Shown: piece by piece, positions 53,618 through 62,099 of the stretch
Layout of the letters: each line of letters starts with the position of its first letter
Position numbering within the stretch: the stretch's first letter is position 1
Source: CANKJK01 sp040081715
GTDB lineage: Bacteria; Acidobacteriota; Vicinamibacteria; Vicinamibacterales; UBA2999
DNA length: 64,000 nucleotides
Assembly: GCA_040081715.1 (NCBI GenBank)
Contig: JBEBFY010000012.1
Location: 1-64,000 of the forward strand
Direction: 5' to 3'
Made by a program: the position numbers and the translations under genes
Notes under the pieces: model-generated
Database searches by the model: none
Seen by the model: the letters and a program-made list of their open reading frames with translations, nothing else
Told to the model about the DNA's origin: nothing

Positions 53618-54931
53618 TCAGCTGCCGAGGACTGCGGCAATCGACCCGAGGACGCGCTCGAGTCGTGCCGGCAGGGCCAGGAACGCGCCGAACGGGGCGT
53701 CGGCGGCCAGGCAGCACTCGGGGATCTTGAGCGTCACCAGTGTCGCCACCACAGCGATCTTCACCGTGACCGGCAGAGACGAGCCGAAGCGGGTGGCGAG
53801 GGCGTCGGGCGCGCGGATCAGCGAGGCGTCCGCGCGCGGATCAGACGCATGCGTGGCGTCGGCGGCCGGGGCGCTCAGCGTGACGATCACGATCTGGATG
53901 AACGACGCGACGATCCAGCGGCCCCAGTCCCAGCCGAGCACGTAGAGGGGTGCGGACCCGGCGAGAACGACGAATAGCGCCTGCCAGAAGACGCCGCTCA
54001 GGTAGCCCGGCCGCGTACCCGCCGACAACTCGATGGCCGCGGCAAGCGCGACCAGGCCGCAGACGATGAGCGCGGCGGCCCAGGCCACCCAGTGCCCCGA
54101 CTGCACCACCGACAGCGACAGATCGAGCCCTTGCCCGAGCGACCACCCGATGGCCTCGATGGCGCCGGTTGGCGTCGAACCGTCTCCCCCGAACGCGGCG
54201 CGGTCGTCGGCGTGAATCGACCCCCAGATCGACGCGGCCGTGTCCGGCCCGCCCTTCGCGGCGACGGCCACCAGGAAGCCGGCCGCGGCCAGCGCGTAGA
54301 GCACTGAGAGGTCCCGCATCATGCGGTCGCTCCTCGCGCCGAACATGGCCATGTAGACCAACAGGAACGCCGGCGCCGCCATGAACACGAAGGCTTCGTG
54401 GACGAGCGGGCCGATCGCGAAGATGGCGATCAGGGCGGCGAACACCCACGCGCGGACACGGCTGGATTGGTGCCACGATCTCCCGATGGACAGCACCGAC
54501 GGGATCGCGGCCGCCATGAGCAGCACGTGGAAGACGATCTCCCGTCTGTCGAAGTACGCGATGTCGATCGCCATCGTGGCCGCAGCGCCTGGACACAGGA
54601 GGCAGGTGATCCACACGAACGTGCGGCCGGTTCTTGCGAGGACGAGCAGGCCGAACAGGATCGAGAAAGCCAGGGCGTCCGCAAAGATGAGCTGGTGGAT
54701 TACGCCGATCGCGGGTCCGCCAGCCGCCGTCACGCGAACCATCTCGCCGACGAATCCGCGCCGGACGAAGCCGCCCGCGAAGTTGGTGAGCCAGTCGGTG
54801 AACGCCCAGATGTCCCTGACGTTCGTGGACAGGATCGTCGCGTCGGCCACCAGCGCGATGGCGTATCCCGTCACGGCGGCGCTGACCGCGACGTGGAGCA
54901 GGCGCCGGCCGAGGTCGCGCGGGGGCGTCAT
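53618..54931 (-). CDS. multi-pass membrane protein, unknown function
   Basis: This 437-residue protein has about ten hydrophobic helices (for example LLHVAVSAAVTGYAIALVA, VFAALIAIFAIGPLVHEAF, GFLVAVAAKGG) with short loops. Acidic and His residues in the outer loops (FDRREIVFH) may be functional. I do not recognise the family; polymerase-, flippase- or GT-C-like roles in polysaccharide export are possible given the neighbours. The open frame upstream (54928-55266) overlaps its start by ATGA, but I do not accept it as a gene. Convergent with the fucose synthase gene. Confidence 0.75.
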   Translation of the reverse strand: MTPPRDLGRRLLHVAVSAAVTGYAIALVADATILSTNVRDIWAFTDWLTNFAGGFVRRGFVGEMVRVTAAGGPAIGVIHQLIFADALAFSILFGLLVLARTGRTFVWITCLLCPGAAATMAIDIAYFDRREIVFHVLLMAAAIPSVLSIGRSWHQSSRVRAWVFAALIAIFAIGPLVHEAFVFMAAPAFLLVYMAMFGARSDRMMRDLSVLYALAAAGFLVAVAAKGGPDTAASIWGSIHADDRAAFGGDGSTPTGAIEAIGWSLGQGLDLSLSVVQSGHWVAWAAALIVCGLVALAAAIELSAGTRPGYLSGVFWQALFVVLAGSAPLYVLGWDWGRWIVASFIQIVIVTLSAPAADATHASDPRADASLIRAPDALATRFGSSLPVTVKIAVVATLVTLKIPECCLAADAPFGAFLALPARLERVLGSIAAVLGS

Positions 54932-55318
54932 CGGGGAGCTGCGCGCAGGTGGAATTCCGGTGGATCTCTCGCGAGAACGAGCGCCGATGGCGCCCCAGGT
55001 AACGAGCCATCGCGGCCGGCGTGGAGCCCTGTGACTCCTGTGACTTGGCGGTTGGAGGAGCTGTCGGGTATCCCGGAATGCCTCACTCTCGACGGGCGAG
55101 GGCGTTGCACCTGGTGTCTGACGTCGCGCACTTCCTTGTAGGTCGGAACCACGACCGTAGTCGCCGGCGCCGTTCGCCGCGCAGGACGCCTCACCACCGG
55201 CTGGCAGCCCTTGCGGGACGTCGCCGCGGGGTAGGGTACAGGTGTCGACACGGACTTGGCTGGCAATAGTTGTGCAAACGGCGATCTACAGTCTGTGCAG
55301 CCCGACCAACTCCAGAAG
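54932..55318. other. gap with gene debris
   Basis: No intact gene is supported. The minus strand reads TTVVVPTYKEVRDV in one frame (about 55115-55160), like the first strand of a GT2 glycosyltransferase, with no continuation. It may be a fossil of a transferase gene next to the 53618 gene. Confidence 0.35.
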
Positions 55319-55381
55319 TTATCTCATAAATGCCCGCAGCAGAATCAGCATGCAGGCGAGGTGGAGAAACCCGGCGAAGTT
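55319..55381 (-). pseudogene. IS5-type transposase C-terminal remnant
   Basis: The minus strand reads NFAGFLHLACMLILLRAFMR and then a TAA stop, the usual C-terminal tail of IS5-group transposases. No other part of the element is present. The tail abuts a DUF1592 remnant on the other strand at 55377-55381, so this looks like an insertion followed by deletion. Confidence 0.45.
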
Positions 55382-55436
55382 GGCGGCGCTGGTGCTCGGG
55401 ATCGTGAAGAGCACGCCGTTCCAGATGCGAAAGGCC
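55377..55436 (+). pseudogene. C-terminal remnant of a third DUF1592-type gene
   Basis: The plus strand reads KLAALVLGIVKSTPFQMRKA. The intact copies end SSLVMGIVKSLPFQMRRA (9691 gene) and SALVVGVVKSVPFQLRRA (55531 gene), so this is the DUF1585 tail of another copy. Only about 20 codons remain. It lies 94 bases upstream of the intact second copy, showing that the module was once in tandem. Confidence 0.7.
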
Positions 55437-55530
55437 TCTACGTTAGTTCCCCTGCGGGAACCAATTGCGTGCAGCCCTGTGCCCGCAGACAATTCAGCCT
55501 GTTCCGGTCCACAGGAAAGGTGACAGGCGC

Positions 55531-57957
55531 ATGAGGCGACGATTTGTGGCATCGGGCGTGTTTGCGGCCCTGATGTCCATAGGTATGGTGCAGGCGGCCC
55601 AGCCCGGACAGTCGGCAGCCGCGTCTGCGGCACCAGCAGGTGCGACGCACAAGGCGCTGCTCGACAGGAACTGCATCACCTGCCATAGCGAGCGGAACAA
55701 GGCCAACGCCGGCCGCCTCGCCCTGGATGGCGTCGACGTCACCCGACCGGCCGATCGGCCCGAGGTCTGGGAGAAGGTCATCAGCAAGCTAAAGGCTGGC
55801 CTCATGCCCCCAGCTGGTCGTCCACGCCCGGAGCCTGCGGCCAAGGACGCATTGGTGGCCTTTCTCGAAGGCGAACTGGACAGGAAGGCCGCGGCCTCAC
55901 CGGACCCGGGGCGGACGGAAACGTTTCACCGCCTCAACCGTGCGGAATACCAGAACGCTATCCGGGATCTGTTCGGCCTGGAGATGGACGTGAAGCCGTA
56001 CCTGCCGGCCGATGACGCCAGCTATGGCTTCGACAACATTGCCGGTGTCCTGAAGATCAGCCAGTCGCGCCTTGAGCAGTACCTCTCGGCCGGACGGCGC
56101 ATCAGCCGTGCGGCGCTTGGGTCGCCGCTGTCCGCACCGGCCGCCTTCGAGTACCGGGTGAAGGAGAGCACGCAGCAGAACGACCGCGTCGAGGGGCTCC
56201 CGTTCGGTACACGCGGCGGCATGCTGGTGCGTCACGACTTTCCGCAGGACGGCCAGTACGAACTGCGCATCGACCTGATGTGCCGGCTCGGCGGCGAGTG
56301 CGACGGCAGCGTCGGGTTTCCCGACGAGCACACGATGCAGGTGCTGGTGGACGGGGAGGTCGTCAAGGCCTTCACGCTGGAGCCCCGCAAGGACATGCGC
56401 GCGCCGACCGAGCGCACATGGAAGGTGCGGGTGCCCGTGCAGGCCGGCCCGCATGCGGTCGGCGTGACCTTCGTGAAGCTGCCGTCGATTCGCGAGATCG
56501 ACTCCGCCTTCGAGCGCTTCGACCGCCCCTATTTCCTCAACGGCGTGATCGGGCAGCCGAATCACACCATCTACCAGCCGTATCTGGACGTCATCACGGT
56601 CCTCGGACCCTTTGACGCGAAGGGTGCCGGGTCGCTGCCGAGCCGCAAGCGGCTGATGACCTGCACGCCGAAGACCAAAGCGGAGCAGGATCCCTGTGCG
56701 CGGACGATCTTCACCAGACTGACGCGCAAGGCCTATCGGCGCCCGGTGGTGGCGGCGGATCTGGACCCCATCATGGCGGTCTACAAGGCCGAGGCGGCCG
56801 AGACCGGCTTTGACGCCGGCATCGAGGCAGGCGTCACCCGGGTGCTGGTGAGTCCCGAGTTCCTGTACCGGGTGGAGAAGGACCGGCCGGGTGTCGCGCC
56901 GGGGAAGCTCTACGCGCTGCCGGACCTTGAACTCGCCTCGCGCCTGTCGTTCTTCCTGTGGAGCAGCATTCCGGACGAGCCGCTGCTGCGGGCCGCGGAG
57001 GCGGGCATCCTGAAGCAGCCGGCCGTGCTGGAGCGTCAGGTGCGGCGCATGCTGGCGGACAAGCGGTCCGACGCCCTGGTCGAGAACTTCGCGGGCCAGT
57101 GGCTGCTGCTGCGGAACCTCGACGCGCAGCGGCCGGACATGCCGAAGTTTCCGAACTTCGATGATTCGCTTCGGGCGGCGGCGCGGACAGAGACCGAACT
57201 CTTCTTCGCAAGTGTCCTGCGTGAGAACCGTGGCGTGCTGGAACTGCTGACGGCGGACTACACCTTCGTGAACGGCCGGCTGGCGAAGCACTACGGCATG
57301 CCGAAGATCTACGGGAACCAGTTCCAGCGTGTGAAGCTCGACGACACCCGCCGCGGACTGCTCGGGCACGCGAGCATCCTGACGGTCACGTCGCGCCCGA
57401 ACCGCACCTCGCCGGTGCTGCGCGGCAAGTGGATCCTGGACAACATCCTCGGGACACCGCCGCCGGATCCGCCGGCCAACGTGCCACCCCTCAAGGAAGA
57501 CGAGGCGGGCACGCAGAACAAGATGCCGTCGGTGCGTGAGCGGATGGCGGCGCATCGCGCCAACGTCGTGTGTGCGGGCTGCCACTCGATGATTGACCCG
57601 CCCGGGTTCGCGCTGGAGAACTTCGACGCCGTCGGCCAGTACCGCACGATGGACGAGTCCAGGAAGCCGGTGGACGCGTCTGGCGCCCTGCCGGATGGCA
57701 GCAAGTTCGACGGGCTGGCCGGATTCCGCCAGATGCTGCTGCGTGACCCGGAGGTGTTCTCGGGCACGGTCACCAGGAAGCTGCTGATCTACGCGCTCGG
57801 CCGTGGCCTCGAGCCCACGGACATGCCGGCGGTGCGCCGGATTGTACGCGACGCCAAACCCGGCGGACTGAAGCTGTCCGCCCTCGTGGTCGGCGTGGTC
57901 AAGAGTGTTCCGTTCCAGCTGCGGCGCGCCGGCGCCGCAGCCCAATCAGCCCAGTAG
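55531..57957 (+). CDS. DUF1592-type exported multi-domain heme protein (copy 2)
   Basis: This 808-residue protein has a signal peptide, then heme motif CITCH at residues 48-52, then DUF1587 (HRLNRAEYQNAIRDLFGL), DUF1595 (FTRLTRKAYRRPVV), DUF1592 (LASRLSFFLWSSIPDEPLL), DUF1588 (SPVLRGKWILDNILG, CAGCHSMIDPPGFALENFD), and DUF1585 (RKLLIYALGRGLEPTDMP). It is the paralog of the 9691 product with the same domain order and two CxxCH motifs. The DUF1552 gene starts 12 bases later. The start is the ATG at 55531; the frame is open from 55465. Confidence 0.92.
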   Translation: MRRRFVASGVFAALMSIGMVQAAQPGQSAAASAAPAGATHKALLDRNCITCHSERNKANAGRLALDGVDVTRPADRPEVWEKVISKLKAGLMPPAGRPRPEPAAKDALVAFLEGELDRKAAASPDPGRTETFHRLNRAEYQNAIRDLFGLEMDVKPYLPADDASYGFDNIAGVLKISQSRLEQYLSAGRRISRAALGSPLSAPAAFEYRVKESTQQNDRVEGLPFGTRGGMLVRHDFPQDGQYELRIDLMCRLGGECDGSVGFPDEHTMQVLVDGEVVKAFTLEPRKDMRAPTERTWKVRVPVQAGPHAVGVTFVKLPSIREIDSAFERFDRPYFLNGVIGQPNHTIYQPYLDVITVLGPFDAKGAGSLPSRKRLMTCTPKTKAEQDPCARTIFTRLTRKAYRRPVVAADLDPIMAVYKAEAAETGFDAGIEAGVTRVLVSPEFLYRVEKDRPGVAPGKLYALPDLELASRLSFFLWSSIPDEPLLRAAEAGILKQPAVLERQVRRMLADKRSDALVENFAGQWLLLRNLDAQRPDMPKFPNFDDSLRAAARTETELFFASVLRENRGVLELLTADYTFVNGRLAKHYGMPKIYGNQFQRVKLDDTRRGLLGHASILTVTSRPNRTSPVLRGKWILDNILGTPPPDPPANVPPLKEDEAGTQNKMPSVRERMAAHRANVVCAGCHSMIDPPGFALENFDAVGQYRTMDESRKPVDASGALPDGSKFDGLAGFRQMLLRDPEVFSGTVTRKLLIYALGRGLEPTDMPAVRRIVRDAKPGGLKLSALVVGVVKSVPFQLRRAGAAAQSAQ

Positions 57958-57969
57958 GAGGCCCCGCAC

Positions 57970-59298
57970 ATGGTCATCACGAAGATCGCTCTCCCCAGGC
58001 GTACCGTGTTGCGCGGCCTCGGTGCCGCCGTGACGCTGCCGTTCCTGGACGCCATGGTTCCGGCGGTTCGCGCCGGCGCTGCGGCAACCCCGACCAAGCG
58101 ATTCGGTGCGATCTACATGCCGAACGGGATGATCGTGAAGGACTTCGTCCCGGCCGAGGCGGGGCGCAATTATGCGATGACCCCCATCCTCACGCCGCTG
58201 GAGAAGTTCCGGAACCAGATGACCGTCGTGACGGGGCTGGCCAACAAGCCGGGCGACCCGCTCGATGCCGGGTCCGGTCCGCACTCGCGGGTCAGTGGCT
58301 GCTGGCTGAATGGCGTGCGGGTGAAGCGCACGGAGAACGCCGACTTGAGCGCCGGCCGCACGGCCGATCAGTTCGCGGCTGACGTGCTGGGCAAGGACAC
58401 GCCGCTCCGGTCGCTGGAAATGGCGCTCGAGCCGAACTTCGTCGTCGGTGGCTGCGAGGGCGGCTACAGCTGCACCTACATCAATACCTTTTCCTGGGCG
58501 TCGGCCACGCGGCCGCTCCCGATGGAGACCAACCCCGCGGTGATCTTCGAGCGGCTGTTCGGCGACGGCGGTCCGGGCGCGGGGCGTCTGGCCGGTCTGC
58601 GCCGCGACCGCAGCATCCTGGACTCGCTGACCGGCGACCTGGCCCGCCTGCAGAAGGCCGTGGGCCCCAGCGACCGCCAGGTGATGGATGAGTATCTGGA
58701 CGCCGTGCGTGATGTGGAGCGGCGCATTCAGCAGACGGGCGCGCGTGCGGCGGCTGCCGTCGAGGACATGGACAAGCCCTTCGGCATCCCCGCGCTCTTC
58801 GAGGACCACTCGAACCTGATGTTCGACCTCATGGCTCTGGCGTATCGCACGGACATGACGCGGGTCATCACCTTCCAGCTCGCACGCGAGCTGAGCCTCC
58901 GGTCCTACCCCGAGGTGGGCGTGCCCGAGGCGCACCACGACATCTCGCACCACGGCAACCGCGCGGAGAACGTCGCGAAGAAGGCGAAGATCGACACCTA
59001 CCACATGAAGCTCGTGTCGCGCCTGGCCGAGCGGCTCGCCAACACACCGGACGGCGACGGGTCGCTCCTGGACCACTCGATGATCCTGGTGGGTGGCAGC
59101 ATGGGCGACGGCAACATGCACAGCCCGCACAACCTGCCAGTGGTACTCCTCGGTGGCGCGGGCGGCGCGCACAAGCCGGGCGCGCACGTGAAGGCAAAGT
59201 TCGATGACCCGTTCATGAACCTGTGCCTCACGGTGCTGGACAAGGTGGACGTGCACCTCGACAGCATCGGCGACAGCACGGGCCGGCAGACCATTTAG
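57970..59298 (+). CDS. DUF1552-family exported protein (copy 2)
   Basis: This 442-residue protein starts with MVITKIALPRRTVLRGLGA, a Tat-type leader ending in TLPFLDAMVPAV. It matches copy 1 (12204) throughout: RFGAIYMPNGMIVKDF, HSRVSGCWLNG, AVIFERLFGDG, QVMDEYLDAVRDVERRI, and GDGSLLDHSMILVGGSMGD. Families with this arrangement always travel with DUF1592-type proteins and probably form a complex outside the cytoplasmic membrane. AGGAGG precedes the ATG, and the ankyrin gene starts 6 bases downstream. Confidence 0.93.
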   Translation: MVITKIALPRRTVLRGLGAAVTLPFLDAMVPAVRAGAAATPTKRFGAIYMPNGMIVKDFVPAEAGRNYAMTPILTPLEKFRNQMTVVTGLANKPGDPLDAGSGPHSRVSGCWLNGVRVKRTENADLSAGRTADQFAADVLGKDTPLRSLEMALEPNFVVGGCEGGYSCTYINTFSWASATRPLPMETNPAVIFERLFGDGGPGAGRLAGLRRDRSILDSLTGDLARLQKAVGPSDRQVMDEYLDAVRDVERRIQQTGARAAAAVEDMDKPFGIPALFEDHSNLMFDLMALAYRTDMTRVITFQLARELSLRSYPEVGVPEAHHDISHHGNRAENVAKKAKIDTYHMKLVSRLAERLANTPDGDGSLLDHSMILVGGSMGDGNMHSPHNLPVVLLGGAGGAHKPGAHVKAKFDDPFMNLCLTVLDKVDVHLDSIGDSTGRQTI

Positions 59299-59304
59299 GC
59301 ATTC

Positions 59305-60849
59305 ATGACCATGCGTACGCATCAGTGGCTGGCTCTTCCGCTGGTTGTCCTGCTGGCGCTGCCGGCCAGCGTGTCGGCAGCCGCCAGGGCGGTTCCCCTG
59401 GTCGAGGCGGTCAAGAACGGCGACGTCAAGCAGGCGCGCGCGTTGGTGGCGCAGAAGGTGAACGTCAACGCCCCGGATGTTGACGGGTCCACGGCCCTCC
59501 ACTGGGCGGCACACCGTGGTGAGGTGGCCCTGGTGGATGTGCTGCTGCAGGCGGGCGCGAAGGCGACAGCGGTGAATGCCTACGGCGTGACGCCGCTGGC
59601 GCTCGCAGTGGAGAGCGGTGATCCGGGTGTCGTGTCGCGCCTCCTCAAGGCCGGGGCGGACGCCAACGCGGCGACCACCGGCGGTGAGACGGCCCTGATG
59701 ACCGCGTCACGGCTGGGGAAAGCCGAGGCCGTGAAGGTGCTGTTGGAGCACGGGGCGCAGGTCAACGCCACCGAGGCGACCCGCGGGCAGACCGCCCTGA
59801 TGTGGGCGGCGGCGGAGGGGCACGCCGATGTCATCAGGCTGCTGCTGCAGAAGGGCGCCGATATCGCGGCGACGTCGCGGGGGCCGTCCTCGCCCAAGGA
59901 CATCACGGACGGCTTCAGCATCTACAAGCGCGTGGCGCAGCGGATCGACCCGTTCAAGCCGGTGCAGTTCGCCGTCCGGGCCGGCCACCTCGAAGCGACC
60001 AGGGCCCTGGTGGAAGCCGGTGCGAACGTCAACGAGGAGACGGTCAACGGCCTGAGCCTGCTGACGCTGGCGATCGCCAATGCGGCCTATGACACGGCGT
60101 CCTATCTCATCGACAAGGGCGCGGACGTCAACTACGCCACGCAGGGCTGGACGCCGTTGATTCAGGTGGTCCGCGTACGCAACCTGAACATCGGGCAGTT
60201 CCCGCATCCGGTGACCAAGGGCCGTATGACGAGCGGCGAGCTGGCTCAGAAACTGATCAAGGCGGGCGCGAAGGTGGACGGCGTCACCGAGAAGGCGTTC
60301 AACGACGGCTGGCGCGGCTTCTTCGGGCCGAAGGCCACCGCCTTCCTGCTGGCGGCCAAGGGGGGCGACACCGAGATGATGCGCCTGCTGGCCGACAACG
60401 GCGCCAATGTGTTCCACGCGAACGCCACAGGCAGCAACGCAGTGATGGTGGCGGCCGGCGTCGATATGTTCAACCCGAACGAGGACAGCGGCACCGATGC
60501 GGAGGGCCTGGCGGCACTCAAGCTGGCGCTCGAACTGGGCAAGGGGAAGTTCGACGTCAACGAGCTGAACCGGTCTGGCGAGGCGGCGCTGCACGGCGCG
60601 ATGCACCGCAATTCCACGGAGATTGTGCGGGTGCTGGTGGAGGCCGGTGCGAAGCTGGATCTGAAGAACAAGCGGGGCCTGATTCCGATTCAGATCGCCA
60701 ACGGCGAGGACAACTTCATCGGCATGATCGGCCGGCGGCAGGAACTGATCGACCAGCTCAGCGGGATGATGCTGGCCAAGGGTCTGAAGCCCGAGCTCCG
60801 GGAAGACGCCGAGAACCGCTTCAACTTCGGTGTGAAGGCGAAGCAGTAA
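59305..60849 (+). CDS. exported ankyrin-repeat protein (copy 2)
   Basis: This 514-residue protein has a signal peptide (LALPLVVLLALPASVSAAA), then about ten ankyrin repeats (GSTALHWAAHRGEVALVDVL, GVTPLALAVESGDPGVVSRL, GQTALMWAAAEGHADVIRLL) with a 60-residue insertion near residues 190-260 like that of copy 1. The repeats begin AARAVPLVEAVKNGDVKQ. It is 6 bases after the DUF1552 gene, forming a three-gene operon. The paralog at 8205 is on the opposite strand from its partners, so the module has been rearranged. Confidence 0.93.
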   Translation: MTMRTHQWLALPLVVLLALPASVSAAARAVPLVEAVKNGDVKQARALVAQKVNVNAPDVDGSTALHWAAHRGEVALVDVLLQAGAKATAVNAYGVTPLALAVESGDPGVVSRLLKAGADANAATTGGETALMTASRLGKAEAVKVLLEHGAQVNATEATRGQTALMWAAAEGHADVIRLLLQKGADIAATSRGPSSPKDITDGFSIYKRVAQRIDPFKPVQFAVRAGHLEATRALVEAGANVNEETVNGLSLLTLAIANAAYDTASYLIDKGADVNYATQGWTPLIQVVRVRNLNIGQFPHPVTKGRMTSGELAQKLIKAGAKVDGVTEKAFNDGWRGFFGPKATAFLLAAKGGDTEMMRLLADNGANVFHANATGSNAVMVAAGVDMFNPNEDSGTDAEGLAALKLALELGKGKFDVNELNRSGEAALHGAMHRNSTEIVRVLVEAGAKLDLKNKRGLIPIQIANGEDNFIGMIGRRQELIDQLSGMMLAKGLKPELREDAENRFNFGVKAKQ

Positions 60850-61164
60850 GATTCCTGGCGTGAGGAGTTAGAGCCGGGCGCTCCTGGAGCGGCTCGTCCG
60901 CATTTCGGGTCGCCAGTCCCTCCTGAGTCACCCCGCCCGCCTTCCTATCCTGCTGTGTCACGCTGCCGTCTGGGCAAATCGGCCTACTGGGACCCTGCGC
61001 TACTTCAGCTCAGGTACATCGAGGTACAACTGTCTCAGGTGCTCACGACCTCCCGCGGCTCCATCGATCAGCCGTCCGGCCACGGAGGCAACATCACCAC
61101 GATCAGGCGATGATGGCTCTCGTTGAGTTCGCGTTCAGGCAGGCTTATGACGACAGGAGGGGCG
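60850..61164. other. gap with a hairpin, no gene
   Basis: No supported gene. Soon after the ankyrin stop (about 60871-60895) the sequence can fold into a stem-loop (CGCTC-CTG-GAGCG with outer GAGC/GCTC pairs), but no T-run follows. It could be a weak terminator of the operon. Confidence 0.35.
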
Positions 61165-62076
61165 ATGCGACTTCGAACCATGGCAGCGGCGGCATGGCTT
61201 GTACTGCTGGCGTGGCCACAGGGCGCCGGTGCGCAACCGTCAGCGAGCGATTGGGCTGCCACGCTCCATAACACGGTCGAGACCACGATCGGCGTCACCT
61301 ACTTCACAGCCAACGGCATTAATCTGCAGCTCGACATCTACGCGCCGCGCGCCTCCCGACCGGTGCCAACGGCGGTGATGTTCCACGCCGGCGGTTGGGT
61401 CGTCGGCAGCAGGCAGCGCGACGTCCTCAAAGTGCTGCCGTATCTGGAACTGGGCATGGCGGTCGTGAACGTGTCGTACCGGCTCGGCGCCGCATCGACA
61501 GCGCCTGCAGCGGTCGAGGACTGCTTGTGTGCGCTGCGGTGGGTCCTGCGGAATGCCAAACAGTATGGCTTCGACGTCAACCGACTGGTCGCAACAGGTT
61601 CGTCGGCTGGAGGTCACCTCGCGCTCACGACGGGGATGATCCCGCCGTCCGCTGGACTGGATCGCCAGTGCCCCGGTCAGGAGCCGCTCAAGGTTGCTGC
61701 AATCGTGAACTGGTTCGGCATCACCGATGTCGCTGATCTCCTCGATGGCCCGAACATGAAGTCCTATGCCGTTGAGTGGCTCGGATCGCGGCCCGATCGG
61801 ATGGAGGTCGCACGTCGCGTGTCGCCGCTGACGTATGTGCGCAAGGATCTGCCTCCGATTCTGACCATTCATGGCGACCAAGATCCAACCGTGCCGTACG
61901 ACCAGGGGGTGAAACTTCACGGGGCACTTCGCGCAGCCGGAGCGACGAGCGAATTGGTGACCATCGTGGGCGGCGGACACGGCAATTTCTCAATCCCCGA
62001 CACCCGGCGCGGGTTTGACGCCGTGCGCGCGTTCCTGCGGAAACACGGCATTCTGACGGGCTCGCCATCGCAGTGA
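61165..62076 (+). CDS. exported alpha/beta-hydrolase (carboxylesterase/lipase type)
   Basis: This 303-residue hydrolase has a signal peptide (about residues 5-24, GAGAQ), an oxyanion-hole HAGGW, the nucleophile elbow GSSAGGH, an Asp in HGDQDPTVPYDQ, and the catalytic His in GGGHGNF, giving a full triad. The pattern is BD-FAE/carboxylesterase-like; ester substrate unknown. I chose the ATG at 61165 with AGGAGG 4 bases upstream; the open frame extends back to 61123. The next gene is convergent. Confidence 0.9.
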   Translation: MRLRTMAAAAWLVLLAWPQGAGAQPSASDWAATLHNTVETTIGVTYFTANGINLQLDIYAPRASRPVPTAVMFHAGGWVVGSRQRDVLKVLPYLELGMAVVNVSYRLGAASTAPAAVEDCLCALRWVLRNAKQYGFDVNRLVATGSSAGGHLALTTGMIPPSAGLDRQCPGQEPLKVAAIVNWFGITDVADLLDGPNMKSYAVEWLGSRPDRMEVARRVSPLTYVRKDLPPILTIHGDQDPTVPYDQGVKLHGALRAAGATSELVTIVGGGHGNFSIPDTRRGFDAVRAFLRKHGILTGSPSQ

Positions 62077-62099
62077 GGAAGCGAGCCGTGAAGTAGCGG

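Noticed and set aside
54928..55266. 112-codon minus-strand frame overlapping the 53618 gene by ATGA
   Set aside because: The composition is low-complexity (Arg/Pro/Ser) and only a 14-residue GT2-like phrase stands out. I treat it as debris.
55897..57945. Long minus-strand open frame opposite the DUF1592 gene
   Set aside because: The composition is skewed (Arg, His, Val, Leu) and it mirrors the clear plus-strand gene. No motif supports it.
57946..59514. Long minus-strand open frame opposite the DUF1552 and ankyrin genes
   Set aside because: It spans two well-supported genes and the gap between them, with no recognisable domain.
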